A DNA stretch of 64,000 nt from Streptomyces viridochromogenes DSM 40736 (GCF_000158955.1 NZ_GG657757.1:3089866-3153865), one strand, 5' to 3'; positions 1 to 9,578 are shown, counted from the first letter of the stretch. Notes: generated from the letters alone by a model not told the origin. Numbers and translations: made by a program.

Positions 1-236
1 GGGGGCGGGGGCGCCGGCCAGGCGGTACCGGCGGGTGGCTCCGTCGGTGGCTCGGGGTACTCACCAGCCGGGGTGCCCTGGGCGGGCACCGAGCCGTTCA
101 TGGTGATGGTCGGGTTGTCCTGAGGCCGTGCCGGCACGGCGGACAGGTCGTATCCGCACGCGCCGCAGAAACGGTCACCCGACTCGAGGGGTTCCTCGCA
201 GCTCGGGCAGGCGGACAACTGGGGCATCTGCGACAT
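1..236 (-). CDS. Zinc-ribbon protein, N-terminal part (cut by window edge)
   Basis: The visible 78 residues start at an ATG three bases after the pknG stop codon. They hold a four-cysteine zinc ribbon (CPSC near residues 10-13 and CGAC near 24-27), followed by a Pro/Gly/Thr-rich linker that runs off the window. This is the last gene seen in the pknG operon. In streptomycetes, proteins of this layout next to pknG often continue into a PP2C phosphatase or a von Willebrand A domain. That is only an inference here because the catalytic part is outside the window. The PknG kinase also begins with a zinc ribbon, so the two products may share a metal or redox input. Confidence 0.6.
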   Translation of the reverse strand, partial: MSQMPQLSACPSCEEPLESGDRFCGACGYDLSAVPARPQDNPTITMNGSVPAQGTPAGEYPEPPTEPPAGTAWPAPPP

Positions 237-239
237 CAA

Positions 240-2921
240 CTACACCCACGTCCGGGGGCGGTAACGGTTGGCACGTTCCACCAGGTCGATCCTCTCCTCG
301 CCGCCCCGCGCCAGCCGGGCCAGCGTGCGGTACGAGCGTTCCAGACCGAACCGCAGGCCCCGCTCGTCCAGGCCGCTGCCGAGCAGCGTCCGTCCCCCGG
401 CGGCGGGAGGGGCGGAACCCTGGCCCCCGGAGAGTACCCAGTCCAGCGCGCAACCGAGGACTTCGGCCGACAACTGCTCCCGCCGCGCCGGGTCCAGACC
501 GTACGCCTCCAGCGCCTCCACCTGCGCCGCGGCGGCCGTCAGGTCCTCCAGGAAGGGTACGTCGGAGGACGTCGCGGTGCGCTGCCGCAGCCGGGCTCGC
601 ACGGCCGCCACACGGGCCGCCGTGTAGTGGATGGAGGACTCCGGCACCGACTCCAGCGTCCCTACGGCACCGCGCCGGTCCCCGGTCGCCAGCTGCACGC
701 GGGCCAGCCCGAACGCGGAACTCACATAACTGGGATCGGTCGACCACACCAGCCGGTAGTACTCAGCGGCGTTGTCGAGCTGGCCCAGCACCTCCGCGCA
801 CAGGCCCAGCGCCAGCTTGGGCGCGATCTCGCCGGGGAAGGCGTCGTAGATCGCGTCGAAGGCGAGCGCGGCGCCCTCGTCGTCGCCCGTCACCAGCGCG
901 GCCACGCCCCGGTACCAGACCACCCGCCAGTCGTCGGGCCGCTCGCCCTCCAGCGCGACCAGCGCTTCCAGCGCGGCGGATGGATCACCGGTCTCCAGCC
1001 AGGCCCGGATCTGCCGCAGCCGGGTCTCGGTCGACGGGGCCGGAGCCGCCGCGAGCGCGCCGAGCAGCTCGGCCGGAGCGGAGGTCATCAGGCCCGCCAG
1101 GAAACCGGCGTTGGGGTCGGACGGGTCCACCCGCGGGACGGGCAGGGCCAGGGCGGAGGCGGCGGTGTCGACGGGTTTGACGAGGCCGGGCGGGGTGCCG
1201 GGACCGGACGGAGTGCCGGAGACGGGCGGGGTGCCGGGACCGGGCGGGGCGGTGACGCCCGGTGAGCCGGCCGGGAGCTGGGCGTTGGCCGGTCGGCCAA
1301 CGGGGAGGCCGGCGGTGGGCGGGTGAGCGCCGGTGGCGGGCGGATGAGCGCCGGTGGCGGGCAGGGCGGTGGCGGCCGCGGAGCCGCGCCGGGGGCGCAC
1401 GACCCGCGCTCCCAGCCGGGACACCTCGCCGTCCAGCTTCGGGAACAGCTCCGCGTCGGTGACCCGGAGTTCGGGCCCGAACAGCGTGGACAGGGCGGGC
1501 CTCGCCCGGCCCGTCTGGACGGACACGACCTCCCGCAGCACGCCCGTCAGCTGCTCGGTCATCTCCTGCGCGGAGGCGAACCGGCGGGCCGGGTCCGGGT
1601 CCGTGGCGCGCACCAGCAGGCGGTAGAACGACTCGTACCGGCGGAAGACCTCGATGTGGTCCGGGTCGGGCAGCGAGTCGGCGTAGACGTTGGTGTAGCC
1701 CTGGAAGTCGAAGGTCAGGACGGCGAGGGTGCGGGCAACGGTGTAGAGGTCACTCGCCACCGACGGGCCTGCCTCGGCCACCTCCGGCGCCTGGTAGCCG
1801 ACCGTGCCGTAGATGGCCGACTCGTCGTCGTCCATCCTGCGCACCGCGCCCATGTCGATCAGCTTGAGCTGGTCCTCGGTCTGGATCGCGTTGTCGACCT
1901 TGAAATCGCAGTACAGCAGGTTGCGGCTGTGCAGATGGCCGAGCGCCTCCAGGGCCTCCAGGCCGTACGCGCAGGCCTGCTCCACCGGCAGCGGGTCGCG
2001 CCTGCCCTGCGGTGTGCGGCGGGCGTTGGCGATCTCCTTCAGCGACTTGCCGCCGACGTACTCCATGACGATGTAGCCGTCGAGGGAGCCGGTGCGCTGG
2101 TCCAGGTGCTCCACGAAGTTGTAGATCCGCACGATGTTGGCGTGCTCGATCTCCGCGAGGAAGCGCCGCTCGGAGATCGCCGCCGCCATCGCGTCCTGGT
2201 CGCCCGTGTCCAGCAGGCCCTTGAGGACCACCCAGCGGTCGGACACCGCCCGGTCGACCGCCAGGTAGATCCAGCCCAGGCCGCCGTGTGCGAGACAGCC
2301 CACCACCTCGTACTGGCCGTGCACGACGTCCAGGGCCTTCAGCTTCGGCACGAACGAGTACGGGTGCCCGCACTTGGTACAGAAGCCCTCCGTACGCCCC
2401 GGCCGGTCGCCGCGCGCACGGCCCACCTGGGCGCCGCAGTCGGAGCGCGAGCAGAACCGCTTCCGCTCGGGCACCTCGGGGTTGTCCAGGACCATCTCGC
2501 GCGGGTCGGGGCGCGGGATCGGCGGGACCTGGACGAGACCGGCGCCCAGTCGGCCCCGGGTCGAGGAACCGGCGCCGGAACCGGAGCTGCGCACCGACAC
2601 CGAGCGGCTCGTGGACTTCCCCGACAGGGAGCGCGAGAGGCGTCCCGACACCGAGCGGCGGGACTTGGACGACTGGGACGACGTACGGGAACTACGGCTG
2701 GTGGAGCGGGAACTGCCGCTGCCCGCCGCCCCTCTCCCTGCTCCGCCGGTCACGCCGGTCGGGGGTGATCCGACCATGCCGTTCGGTGCGACCACGGGGG
2801 CGAGGCCGCAGGTGTCGCAGTACAGTTCGCCGCCGCCCACGTCCTCGTAGGCGCCGCCGCAGCTGGGCCGCTGACAGGCGCGTGGAGACGCCCCGGGTGG
2901 TTCGTGCGGTGCCTGACTCAT
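240..2921 (-). CDS. pknG: Serine/threonine protein kinase PknG with zinc ribbons and TPR domain
   Basis: 893 aa, soluble. A first zinc ribbon has Cys 16, 21, 35 and 38. A Ser/Arg-rich linker (about 70-125) follows, then a rubredoxin-like four-Cys unit (157, 162, 181, 184). The kinase domain starts near 204, with the Gly loop (GGLGWIY), the Lys of VVLKG, a YCDFKVDN catalytic loop in place of HRD, and DMG in place of DFG, all as in mycobacterial PknG. A Pro/Gly/Thr-rich linker leads to C-terminal TPR-like helices. PknG regulates glutamate and 2-oxoglutarate metabolism in mycobacteria and corynebacteria. Start: a Shine-Dalgarno (AAGGGGGAG) precedes the ATG at 2921; another in-frame ATG at 2942 overlaps the upstream stop as ATGA but has a weaker site. 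Last but one gene of the glnX-glnH-orf-pknG operon. Confidence 0.9.
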   Translation of the reverse strand: MSQAPHEPPGASPRACQRPSCGGAYEDVGGGELYCDTCGLAPVVAPNGMVGSPPTGVTGGAGRGAAGSGSSRSTSRSSRTSSQSSKSRRSVSGRLSRSLSGKSTSRSVSVRSSGSGAGSSTRGRLGAGLVQVPPIPRPDPREMVLDNPEVPERKRFCSRSDCGAQVGRARGDRPGRTEGFCTKCGHPYSFVPKLKALDVVHGQYEVVGCLAHGGLGWIYLAVDRAVSDRWVVLKGLLDTGDQDAMAAAISERRFLAEIEHANIVRIYNFVEHLDQRTGSLDGYIVMEYVGGKSLKEIANARRTPQGRRDPLPVEQACAYGLEALEALGHLHSRNLLYCDFKVDNAIQTEDQLKLIDMGAVRRMDDDESAIYGTVGYQAPEVAEAGPSVASDLYTVARTLAVLTFDFQGYTNVYADSLPDPDHIEVFRRYESFYRLLVRATDPDPARRFASAQEMTEQLTGVLREVVSVQTGRARPALSTLFGPELRVTDAELFPKLDGEVSRLGARVVRPRRGSAAATALPATGAHPPATGAHPPTAGLPVGRPANAQLPAGSPGVTAPPGPGTPPVSGTPSGPGTPPGLVKPVDTAASALALPVPRVDPSDPNAGFLAGLMTSAPAELLGALAAAPAPSTETRLRQIRAWLETGDPSAALEALVALEGERPDDWRVVWYRGVAALVTGDDEGAALAFDAIYDAFPGEIAPKLALGLCAEVLGQLDNAAEYYRLVWSTDPSYVSSAFGLARVQLATGDRRGAVGTLESVPESSIHYTAARVAAVRARLRQRTATSSDVPFLEDLTAAAAQVEALEAYGLDPARREQLSAEVLGCALDWVLSGGQGSAPPAAGGRTLLGSGLDERGLRFGLERSYRTLARLARGGEERIDLVERANRYRPRTWV

Positions 2922-2938
2922 GGACTCCCCCTTGTCGC

Positions 2939-4273
2939 TCATGCGCCGGGCCCCCGCCGGTCGTCCTCGGACATGCCCTGGTCCGGGACCCGCGGTCCGC
3001 CGAGCAGTTCCGCGGCCGCCTGCTGGTAGCGCAGCACGGCCTGTTCGGCGGCGCGCAGGTCGCAGGGGGCGCTCCACAGCATGCGGCGCGCCTTCTCGTA
3101 CCGCTCCATGACGAACGTGTCCTCGGCGAAGCCGTGCCGGGCGATCTTCGCCTTGTACGCGTCGAGGCGGCCGCGCAGCTCGGCCCGGACGGCCAGGGGC
3201 GCGGTGACCGCGGTCAACGACTCACGGGCGCGCAGCAGTTCGTCCTCGGCCTTCTGCTCCAGCGACTCCAGGAGCGGGGACAGCCGGTGCCACTGCGCCT
3301 GCCTGCGGTACTCCGCGGCCGTCGCCAGCTGCTCCTGCAACGCCGTCGGCGGCCCGCTGACGACCGGCACCTCCGTCGCCGCGATCTTCGCGAGGACCTC
3401 ACCCCGGGCGGTGCGGGCCTCGGCGAGCGTGCGGTCCGCGCGGCTGAGGATGTCCCGCAGCTTGAGGATCCGCGTCTCGGCGTCCTGACGCACGGTCAGC
3501 ACGGCGTCGATCTCCCGCCGTACGTCCTCCAGGGCGCGCGCCTCCCGGTCGTACACCGTGGTGTCCGGCCTGCCGCCGCCCGGAGCCGAACTTCCCTCCG
3601 CGGCCTGCCAGTACGCCAGCGGGTCCGAGACGACCTCCTCGCGCAGCCTGGTCAGGGTGCGGGTGATGCGCTCCAGGTCGTCGCCCGCCGGGTGCTCGCC
3701 GGGGCGCACGCCGACCGAGTGCGCGAGGCGGCGGGTGCGCTGGAGTTCGGCCGCCAGCAGATCGATCCGGGCGGGCAGCGCCGACCAGACCGCGTCGGCG
3801 GCGACGACCATGTCCAGGCTCGTGGCGTACAGCTCGTTCATCCGGTCGACGAGGGTGCCGAGCGAGTAGCTTTCGCTGAGTCTGTTCGGCGAGCCCTGCG
3901 CTGTGGGGGCGTTGGCCGTCGCGGTGGCGCTGCCCGCGACCGTGACCGACTCGCCCTTCAGCAGCTCCGTCAGCTCCACCAGGTCCTCGCGGCTGGACCA
4001 GCGGCGGCGGGCACGGATCTCCCGGGCGGTGCGCAGAGCGTCCGCGTAGGCGTCGAAGTAGGTCCACAGCAGCGTGATCGACGCCTCCGTGGACGTCCAG
4101 CGGTCCCGGGTGACGCCGGTGAGTTCGGCGCCCTCCAGGAGTCTGCGGCCCGCGTGGTCCTGGAGGGCGAGGAGCGAGGTCTCGATCGCCTCGTGCTCCG
4201 CGCCGAGCCGCGCCAGCGCACGGTCCACCTCGTCCCGGTCCATCACCGGCCCGGTGGATCCCGTGACGCCCAT
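2939..4273 (-). CDS. Coiled-coil protein of the pknG operon, unknown function
   Basis: 444 aa, predicted soluble, no signal peptide or membrane segment. Nearly all of it is charged, Leu/Ala-rich helix with Arg/Glu/Lys heptads, typical of long coiled coils (about residues 15-100 and 200-420). I recognise no catalytic motif. It lies between glnH (48-base gap) and pknG, whose in-frame upstream ATG overlaps this stop codon, so it is very likely translated in the same transcript. A role as adaptor or scaffold between the membrane sensor and the kinase is an inference from position alone. The start at 4273 has AGAGGTG a few bases upstream. Confidence 0.75.
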   Translation of the reverse strand: MGVTGSTGPVMDRDEVDRALARLGAEHEAIETSLLALQDHAGRRLLEGAELTGVTRDRWTSTEASITLLWTYFDAYADALRTAREIRARRRWSSREDLVELTELLKGESVTVAGSATATANAPTAQGSPNRLSESYSLGTLVDRMNELYATSLDMVVAADAVWSALPARIDLLAAELQRTRRLAHSVGVRPGEHPAGDDLERITRTLTRLREEVVSDPLAYWQAAEGSSAPGGGRPDTTVYDREARALEDVRREIDAVLTVRQDAETRILKLRDILSRADRTLAEARTARGEVLAKIAATEVPVVSGPPTALQEQLATAAEYRRQAQWHRLSPLLESLEQKAEDELLRARESLTAVTAPLAVRAELRGRLDAYKAKIARHGFAEDTFVMERYEKARRMLWSAPCDLRAAEQAVLRYQQAAAELLGGPRVPDQGMSEDDRRGPGA

Positions 4274-4321
4274 CGATCACCTCTCGCTGCGGTAGTGCCG
4301 GTTGGGGGGTCGGTCGAGTTG

Positions 4322-5359
4322 TCAGGTGGTGCGGCGGTACTGCGGTGCGGGTGGCTCCGACTTCTTCGCATCCTTGCCCAGTGTCGCCGAGAGCCATTTC
4401 CCGTACGACGCCTGCCAGCCGTTCGCGGTGTCCTCGCGGTAGTCCACCAGGATCTGGTTGACCCGGCGTACCAGATCGTCCGCGTCCTTCTTCATCGCCA
4501 CGCCGTAGTACTCGGCAGTGAAGGCGTCACCCTTGAGTTGGACCGTCGGATCCTGGGCCGCCTGACTCGCCGCGAGCGCGCCGTCGGTGACCACGGCGTC
4601 GGCCTCGCCGAGCTGGAGCCGCACCAGGCAGTCGAGTTGGTTGGGGACGGTCCCGGATATGTCGGTGGTCGCGGGGAGTGTGCCGTCCTTCTGGTCCTCC
4701 TCCAGCGTGGAGTAGGCCGTGGAGCCCGCGGCCGTGCAGATCCTGCGGCCCGCCAGCGTGTCGTCGTAGCCCTTGATCGGCGAGGACTTGGGGGCCAGGA
4801 CCTGCTGTCCCGTCTTGAAGTACGGCGCGGAGAAGGCGACGTCCTTGATGCGGTCGCAGTTGATCGTCATCGTGCGGACGACCATGTCCACGCGGCCGTC
4901 CTGGATCGCCGGGATGCGCTGGTCGGTGGGGATCGCCTTGAACTGGACCGCGTCCGGGTCGCCGAGGATGTCCTCGGCGATGCGGTGGACCAAGTCGATG
5001 TCGAAGCCCTCCAGCTCGGCGGTCCTGCCGCTGTTGGGGTCGCGGTAGCCCCAGCGGTAGCTGTTCTGGTCGACGCCGACGATCAGCTTGCGCTTCTCGC
5101 CCTCGCGGTTCTTGATCGCCTTGATGGTGTCGCCGTCCGCGGAGGAGGGGGACAGGGTCTGTTTCTCGGGGGCCTCGCAGTCCTCTTCGGCCTTCTCCGC
5201 CGTGACGCGGGTGGCTTGGGTGACAGCCTCGCCGTCCACGACGTCCGAGTGGGACAGAGGGACGCACAGCGCGAAGACCGCCACCAGGGCGCAGACGACC
5301 GCCATCGCGGTCACCCCGCCCCAGCCCCTCAGACTGGCCCGCAGACGTCGTGCTCGCAT
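4322..5359 (-). CDS. glnH: GlnH-type amino-acid-binding protein (SBP_bac_3)
   Basis: 345 aa. One hydrophobic segment at about 18-38 acts as signal or membrane anchor; there is no lipobox. The rest is a family-3 solute-binding protein: a LIVGVD start strand, the GFDIDLVHRIAEDI signature, DMVVRTMTINCDR, and a second-lobe strand around DAVVTDG. In mycobacteria GlnH binds Asp/Glu outside the cell and signals through GlnX to PknG; the same three genes are adjacent here. No ABC permease or ATPase is nearby, which fits sensing rather than uptake. Start: ATG at 5359 with AAAGGGGG seven bases upstream; a GTG two codons earlier is too close to that site. Confidence 0.87.
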   Translation of the reverse strand: MRARRLRASLRGWGGVTAMAVVCALVAVFALCVPLSHSDVVDGEAVTQATRVTAEKAEEDCEAPEKQTLSPSSADGDTIKAIKNREGEKRKLIVGVDQNSYRWGYRDPNSGRTAELEGFDIDLVHRIAEDILGDPDAVQFKAIPTDQRIPAIQDGRVDMVVRTMTINCDRIKDVAFSAPYFKTGQQVLAPKSSPIKGYDDTLAGRRICTAAGSTAYSTLEEDQKDGTLPATTDISGTVPNQLDCLVRLQLGEADAVVTDGALAASQAAQDPTVQLKGDAFTAEYYGVAMKKDADDLVRRVNQILVDYREDTANGWQASYGKWLSATLGKDAKKSEPPAPQYRRTT

Positions 5360-5388
5360 CGTCACGCCCCCTTTCGCCCTTGTCCCGT

Positions 5389-6816
5389 TCACCGGTACTC
5401 CGAGAGCCTGCGTCCCATGCCCAGGACCGCGCCCGCGGCACCGAGCACGGCGAGTACGGCCGCGCCCGCCGACAGGCCCGTCAGGGCGTCCCGGCCGTCG
5501 TCGGCGGCCTGCTTGAACTCGGTCTCCTCGTGCGCGAGTGCCGTGCGCAGGTTCTCGTCGACGCTGTCGAAGCACTCGCCGGTCGCGTCCTTGGTGCCGA
5601 TGACCATGCCCAGCGCGCGCTGGTAGTTGCCGTTCTCGTCCTGCTCGCGGGCCGCGGTGTGGCGCTTCTTCCACTCCGTCATGTTGCCGACGGCGGCCGT
5701 GACGGGCCGCTCGCCCGAGGTGTCGTCGGCGAGCTTCTCGGCGTCCTCCAGGTACGCGGCCAGGGCTTTCATCTCCGCGCGGAAGTCGTAGTCGTAAGCG
5801 TCGTAGGTCTCTTCACCGACCTTCTTCGTCTCCGCGCCGCGGGCCACCAGGGTCAGGTTCTCGTTGCCCCTCGCCTTGAGGGAGGCGAGGCGGGCGTCGT
5901 GCAGGACGTTCAGGGAGCGGACGCCGTGGTCGTAGGAGTCGTTCAGGCCCGCGCGGGCGATGCTGTGGCCGACGACCAGCCAGAGGAGGACCACGGTCGC
6001 GGTGGCCGTGGCGGCGACCAAGCCGTGGTTCAGGACGCGGTTCGTGCGCCGGTAGTTGCGGTGCTGGGCCCAGGCGAGAGCGGCCAGCGCGGCGACGCCG
6101 AGGGCTATGGCCGCCCACGGGTAGGGCGTGGCGTCCGCGTAGTCCGCGCGCAGGCGCTGGTTCTCCTTCTTGTACAGGTCCTCCGCCGCCGGGAGCATCT
6201 GCTGCTGCATCTTCTCGTTGGCGTAGCGCAGGTAGGCGCCGCCGACCGGGAAACCCTGGCGGTTGTAGGTGCGGGCGCGTTCGACCAGGCCCTTGTACTC
6301 CGGGAGGAGTCTGTTCAGCTCCGCGATGGTCGTGGCCGACGGGGAGTCGGGGTCCGAGTTGGCGGCGGCGTTGACGAGTTTCTCGGCGGCCGTGCGAATG
6401 TTCTTCTCGTACCGGTCGCGGGAGGTGGCCGTCTCCTGGCCACCGGCGAGGAAGCCGCTGGAGGCGGCGGTGTTGGCGTCCGCGAGGGAACGGTAGATGT
6501 CCGCCGCGTCCGAACTGAGGGGCTGACTGCTGGTGAGCACGTCGTCGGCGGCGTCCGCGCGCTCGGTCATCTGCCATGCGGTGACGGCGCCGAAGGCGAC
6601 GACGAGGAGGGCGAGGACGGCGCCGATGATGCGGAGCCGGCCGGGTTCCGTGGTCGCGGCGGCCCGGAGCCGGTCAACCCCTTCGGCGAAGGCGGTACGG
6701 CGGGGTTGAGGCTCTGCACGGCCTTGCGGCGCCTGGGGTGGTTGCGCCGGCTGGGCAGGGAGAACGGCCGTCCCCGTGCCCGGTGGTGGTGCGCTGCTCG
6801 TCGGCAGGTGTGTCAC
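5389..6816 (-). CDS. glnX: GlnX-like membrane signalling protein
   Basis: 475 aa. A Pro/Ala-rich cytoplasmic N-terminus (about 1-45) is followed by a membrane helix (about 70-90), an extracytoplasmic helical segment, two further hydrophobic helices near the middle, another helical segment, and a final helix at the C-terminus, so about four spans. This is the layout of the mycobacterial GlnX partner that links GlnH to PknG, and glnH follows after 29 bases. First gene of the operon. Start chosen at GTG 6816, because GGGGAGG lies five bases upstream; the frame is open further 5' but has no good ribosome site. A promoter probably lies in the 163 bases before it. Confidence 0.8.
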   Translation of the reverse strand: MTHLPTSSAPPPGTGTAVLPAQPAQPPQAPQGRAEPQPRRTAFAEGVDRLRAAATTEPGRLRIIGAVLALLVVAFGAVTAWQMTERADAADDVLTSSQPLSSDAADIYRSLADANTAASSGFLAGGQETATSRDRYEKNIRTAAEKLVNAAANSDPDSPSATTIAELNRLLPEYKGLVERARTYNRQGFPVGGAYLRYANEKMQQQMLPAAEDLYKKENQRLRADYADATPYPWAAIALGVAALAALAWAQHRNYRRTNRVLNHGLVAATATATVVLLWLVVGHSIARAGLNDSYDHGVRSLNVLHDARLASLKARGNENLTLVARGAETKKVGEETYDAYDYDFRAEMKALAAYLEDAEKLADDTSGERPVTAAVGNMTEWKKRHTAAREQDENGNYQRALGMVIGTKDATGECFDSVDENLRTALAHEETEFKQAADDGRDALTGLSAGAAVLAVLGAAGAVLGMGRRLSEYR

Positions 6817-6979
6817 TGTGACCTCCCCCATGGTCATCCGTCGCCGCAAGTATCCCTTCCGGCACTGACATCCGCACCGGCCTTGCCTCGATCTTGATCG
6901 GATCGCAGCGTGAGGCACCACCCCTTGTCCAGGAACACGTCGAGGGACGCGGTTCGGTTCCCGTGCGAGAGGCACGCGG

Positions 6980-7420
6980 TCACCCGACGTAGCGTCGGAA
7001 CCCATGCGCCAGCGCCTCGAAACCACACGCCTCGTAGAACCTGTGGACGTACGCGTCATCCGCCGCCAGCAGCTGCACCTTGTAGCAGCCGGCGGATTCC
7101 CCCAACAGCACGGCTGCCTCCATCAGCTGCCGCCCGACACTCCGCCGCTGGAAGCGGCCCGCGACCACGACGTTCTCCACGAACAGGATGGCCTTGCCAC
7201 CGCGGGTGAGATTCGGCATCACGACACAGTCCGCCGTCCCGGCCACGGCGCCGTCAGCCTCGGCGACCAGCACAGTCCGCCCGTGCTGCCCGCGTATGGC
7301 CGCCCAGACGGCCTCTGCCGTGCCGTGGGGCAACGGCCCGTCGTCGGGGTTCAGTTCGCTGTAGAGGGCCAGCAGAGCCGACAGATCTGCCGCGTCTGCC
7401 GGCCGCACGGTGATCTTCAT
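6980..7420 (-). CDS. GNAT family N-acetyltransferase
   Basis: 146 aa, a complete single-domain GNAT fold. The first strand and helix are MKITVRPADAADLSALL, a central strand VENVVVAGRFQRRSVGRQL carries the acetyl-CoA loop (motif A, R-x-x-x-GR), and the end YEACGFEALAHGFR is the usual motif B. The substrate cannot be read from sequence. It is monocistronic and stands between the glnX operon and a plus-strand small gene; a promoter is likely in the 83 bases shared with the divergent neighbour. Confidence 0.85.
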   Translation of the reverse strand: MKITVRPADAADLSALLALYSELNPDDGPLPHGTAEAVWAAIRGQHGRTVLVAEADGAVAGTADCVVMPNLTRGGKAILFVENVVVAGRFQRRSVGRQLMEAAVLLGESAGCYKVQLLAADDAYVHRFYEACGFEALAHGFRRYVG

Positions 7421-7503
7421 GGGCTGAGCTTAGAGGGGGCTCCAACAGCGAGCTTCAAAGGAGCGCGACGCCAGGCAGGGCAAGGATTAAAGTCCCTTGG
7501 GTC

Positions 7504-7824
7504 ATGGCTGATTACGACACATACGGCTCCAGTACGCACACCGCTGGTGACCTGGTACGGCTTGTAAGCGCCCGCCTGGGAACGACTTTCCGGGAGCGAG
7601 AGAGCCACTTCCGGGGCATCTACTACCTCGCCGACGACCACAGCGTGCGGGTCGAGGTCCAGCCCAATGAAGTTCCCGGCGACGACGAAGACGTACCTTT
7701 CGACGACGCTCACCCGGAATACCGAATCCTCGTGCTGACGACCACCACGACCCCCGGGACCACCCTGCGGGCTCGGTTGGAGTCCATCGAAGGGCTATTG
7801 CACCTGCGGCACGAGTCAGTGTGA
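7504..7824 (+). CDS. Small acidic protein, unknown function
   Basis: 106 aa, soluble, with many Asp/Glu (for example VPGDDEDVPFDD) and a Thr-rich segment. No signal peptide, cysteine or known motif is visible. The sequence alternates short strands and helices and could be a small alpha/beta fold. It is divergent from the acetyltransferase gene and convergent with the thioester-domain gene. The ATG at 7504 has no strong ribosome-binding site, so a leaderless message is possible. Codon third positions are strongly G/C, supporting a real gene. Confidence 0.65.
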   Translation: MADYDTYGSSTHTAGDLVRLVSARLGTTFRERESHFRGIYYLADDHSVRVEVQPNEVPGDDEDVPFDDAHPEYRILVLTTTTTPGTTLRARLESIEGLLHLRHESV

Positions 7825-7881
7825 GACCCGGCCGCTCGCACGCCCGCCGTCGGTTCGCCCCAGGCCGGTTCAGGGCGCGGG

Positions 7882-9300
7882 TCAGTCCCCCGTCGGCGTC
7901 TCCTTGCGGCGCAGTACCACCAGGGTCGCTCCGCCGAGCAGGACCAGGGTGATGGCGATGCCCGCTATCAGGGGTGTGACCTCGGAGCCGCCGGTTTCGG
8001 CGAGGTTGGTGTCCGTGGCCGTGCCGCCCACCGTCGCCGGGCTCGGTTCGCTCAGGGTCTGAGTGGCCGTGCCCGTCTCGCTGCCCTGGGTCTGGCAGTC
8101 CAGAATGCCGGTGAAGCGCTTGGTGAAGCCGCCCGGGCCGTGGATCGTGAAGTCGTACGCCTGGTCCTCCTGGAGAGGCACCGTCACCGTGCGGGACTCG
8201 CCCGGGGCGATGGTGTGCTCGAGGCCGGCGAGTTCGAAGGTGAACGGCGCGTCGCCCTTGTTCGAGGCGATGACGTCCACTCCCCCGTCGGCGCAGTTCT
8301 TCGCCGCCGACAGCGCCGGGATCGGGCCCTCCTTGGCCCAGGTCGCCCCGGCCGTCGCCGACACCGTCGACTCGCTCGACCCGGCCAGGATCTGCGTCTG
8401 GCTCCGGCTCTCGGAGGCGAAGGCCCGACCGACCGGCACGGTCGTCGAAGCCTGCACGGTCAGGTCGGCCGTGCCCGCCGCCGTGTCCTCGGGCACGTCG
8501 AAGAACACCTGCCCGCCGTCGGCCGCGGACGTGAGGGCCTTGCCCTGCTTGTCGACGATCCGCACCCCGCTCGTGGCGGCGTCCGCGGGCGGCGACACCG
8601 TCACGCTGCTCGCGTTGGTGTGCACCGTCACCGGCCCGAGCCGCTCGCCCGGCCGCCCGGAGACCGCGGGCGGGTCGAGGGTGAGCGAGGCCCGGGGTTC
8701 CGGCAGGTTGCGGGCGTTCTTCTCCAGGTAGTCGGCGAGCTGCTCGGCCTGCGGGTCGAGGGCGTCGACGGCCACGTCGTCCGAATAGCGCCAGATCGCC
8801 ACCTGCGTGCCGGACGCCGCGTCCTGCTCGGTCAGCACGCCCCGGACACCCGCCTTCCGGGCGAGCGCCGCGAGGTCGTTCACCTGCGGGTACGAGTTCT
8901 GCAGGATCCAGCGGATCCGGCCCGCGTCCTTGTTGGCCCCCAGGGACGTGCCGCTCCACGGCGTCTCGTGGTACTTGGCGTCCCGCTGCGTGGGGTTGTG
9001 CAGGTCGACGCAGTACGTCTGGAGCATGCCGCCGCCGTCGACGGCCATCTCGAACAGGCCCGCCGACACCTGCTGGTCCCCGGTGCCACCGTTGCCGCCG
9101 TGTATCACGGCGGTGCCGTACGTCTTGAGCCCCGCTATCGTCGCGGTCGCTCCACCCTGACTCTGCGTGGTCTCGTCGGCGGCCGCCCGGCCGGCACCGG
9201 CCATCACACCCGCGGCGACCAGCCCGGACACCAGCGTCGCGGCACCGAGGCCGGCCGGCCCTCGCCTGCGTACGCGCACCGCAGAGAACGAAGCAATCAC
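7882..9300 (-). CDS. Sortase-anchored thioester-domain (TQXA) surface protein
   Basis: 472 aa, wall-anchored. A Sec signal peptide (about 1-42) is followed by a TQXA-type thioester domain: Cys about 97 in QTYCVDLHNP and Gln about 166 in GTQVAIW can form the internal Cys-Gln bond used by Gram-positive adhesins to bind targets covalently. Ig-like beta-rich segments follow. The end is LAETG, a hydrophobic helix and a basic tail, a sorting signal suited to streptomycete class E sortases. Start: GTG 9300 preceded by AAGGGGAA; a TTG one codon earlier is less well spaced. The 278 bases upstream hold no gene and presumably its promoter. Confidence 0.85.
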   Translation of the reverse strand: MIASFSAVRVRRRGPAGLGAATLVSGLVAAGVMAGAGRAAADETTQSQGGATATIAGLKTYGTAVIHGGNGGTGDQQVSAGLFEMAVDGGGMLQTYCVDLHNPTQRDAKYHETPWSGTSLGANKDAGRIRWILQNSYPQVNDLAALARKAGVRGVLTEQDAASGTQVAIWRYSDDVAVDALDPQAEQLADYLEKNARNLPEPRASLTLDPPAVSGRPGERLGPVTVHTNASSVTVSPPADAATSGVRIVDKQGKALTSAADGGQVFFDVPEDTAAGTADLTVQASTTVPVGRAFASESRSQTQILAGSSESTVSATAGATWAKEGPIPALSAAKNCADGGVDVIASNKGDAPFTFELAGLEHTIAPGESRTVTVPLQEDQAYDFTIHGPGGFTKRFTGILDCQTQGSETGTATQTLSEPSPATVGGTATDTNLAETGGSEVTPLIAGIAITLVLLGGATLVVLRRKETPTGD

Positions 9301-9578
9301 CAAATTCCCCTTCGAGCAGGACCCGTCGATGTGGGGGGTACGGTCCCACCAGCAGAATCAGAAGCCTCGCAGGCCCCAAGAGCCTCGAAAGCTTTCCCGG
9401 CATCCTAGGGACGCGACCGACCCCGCTCGCCGGTGAGGCAGTCGGACGAGTGATCCGACTCGGAATCGTTATCGCCAAGATCCCTTGTGAGCAGGGCTTA
9501 TCGACAAATCCACGCCTGACTTTCCGGTGTGCACGTGCCGATAAGCCGCAGTTCGGGCGGGTCACGCCGTGATTGACG

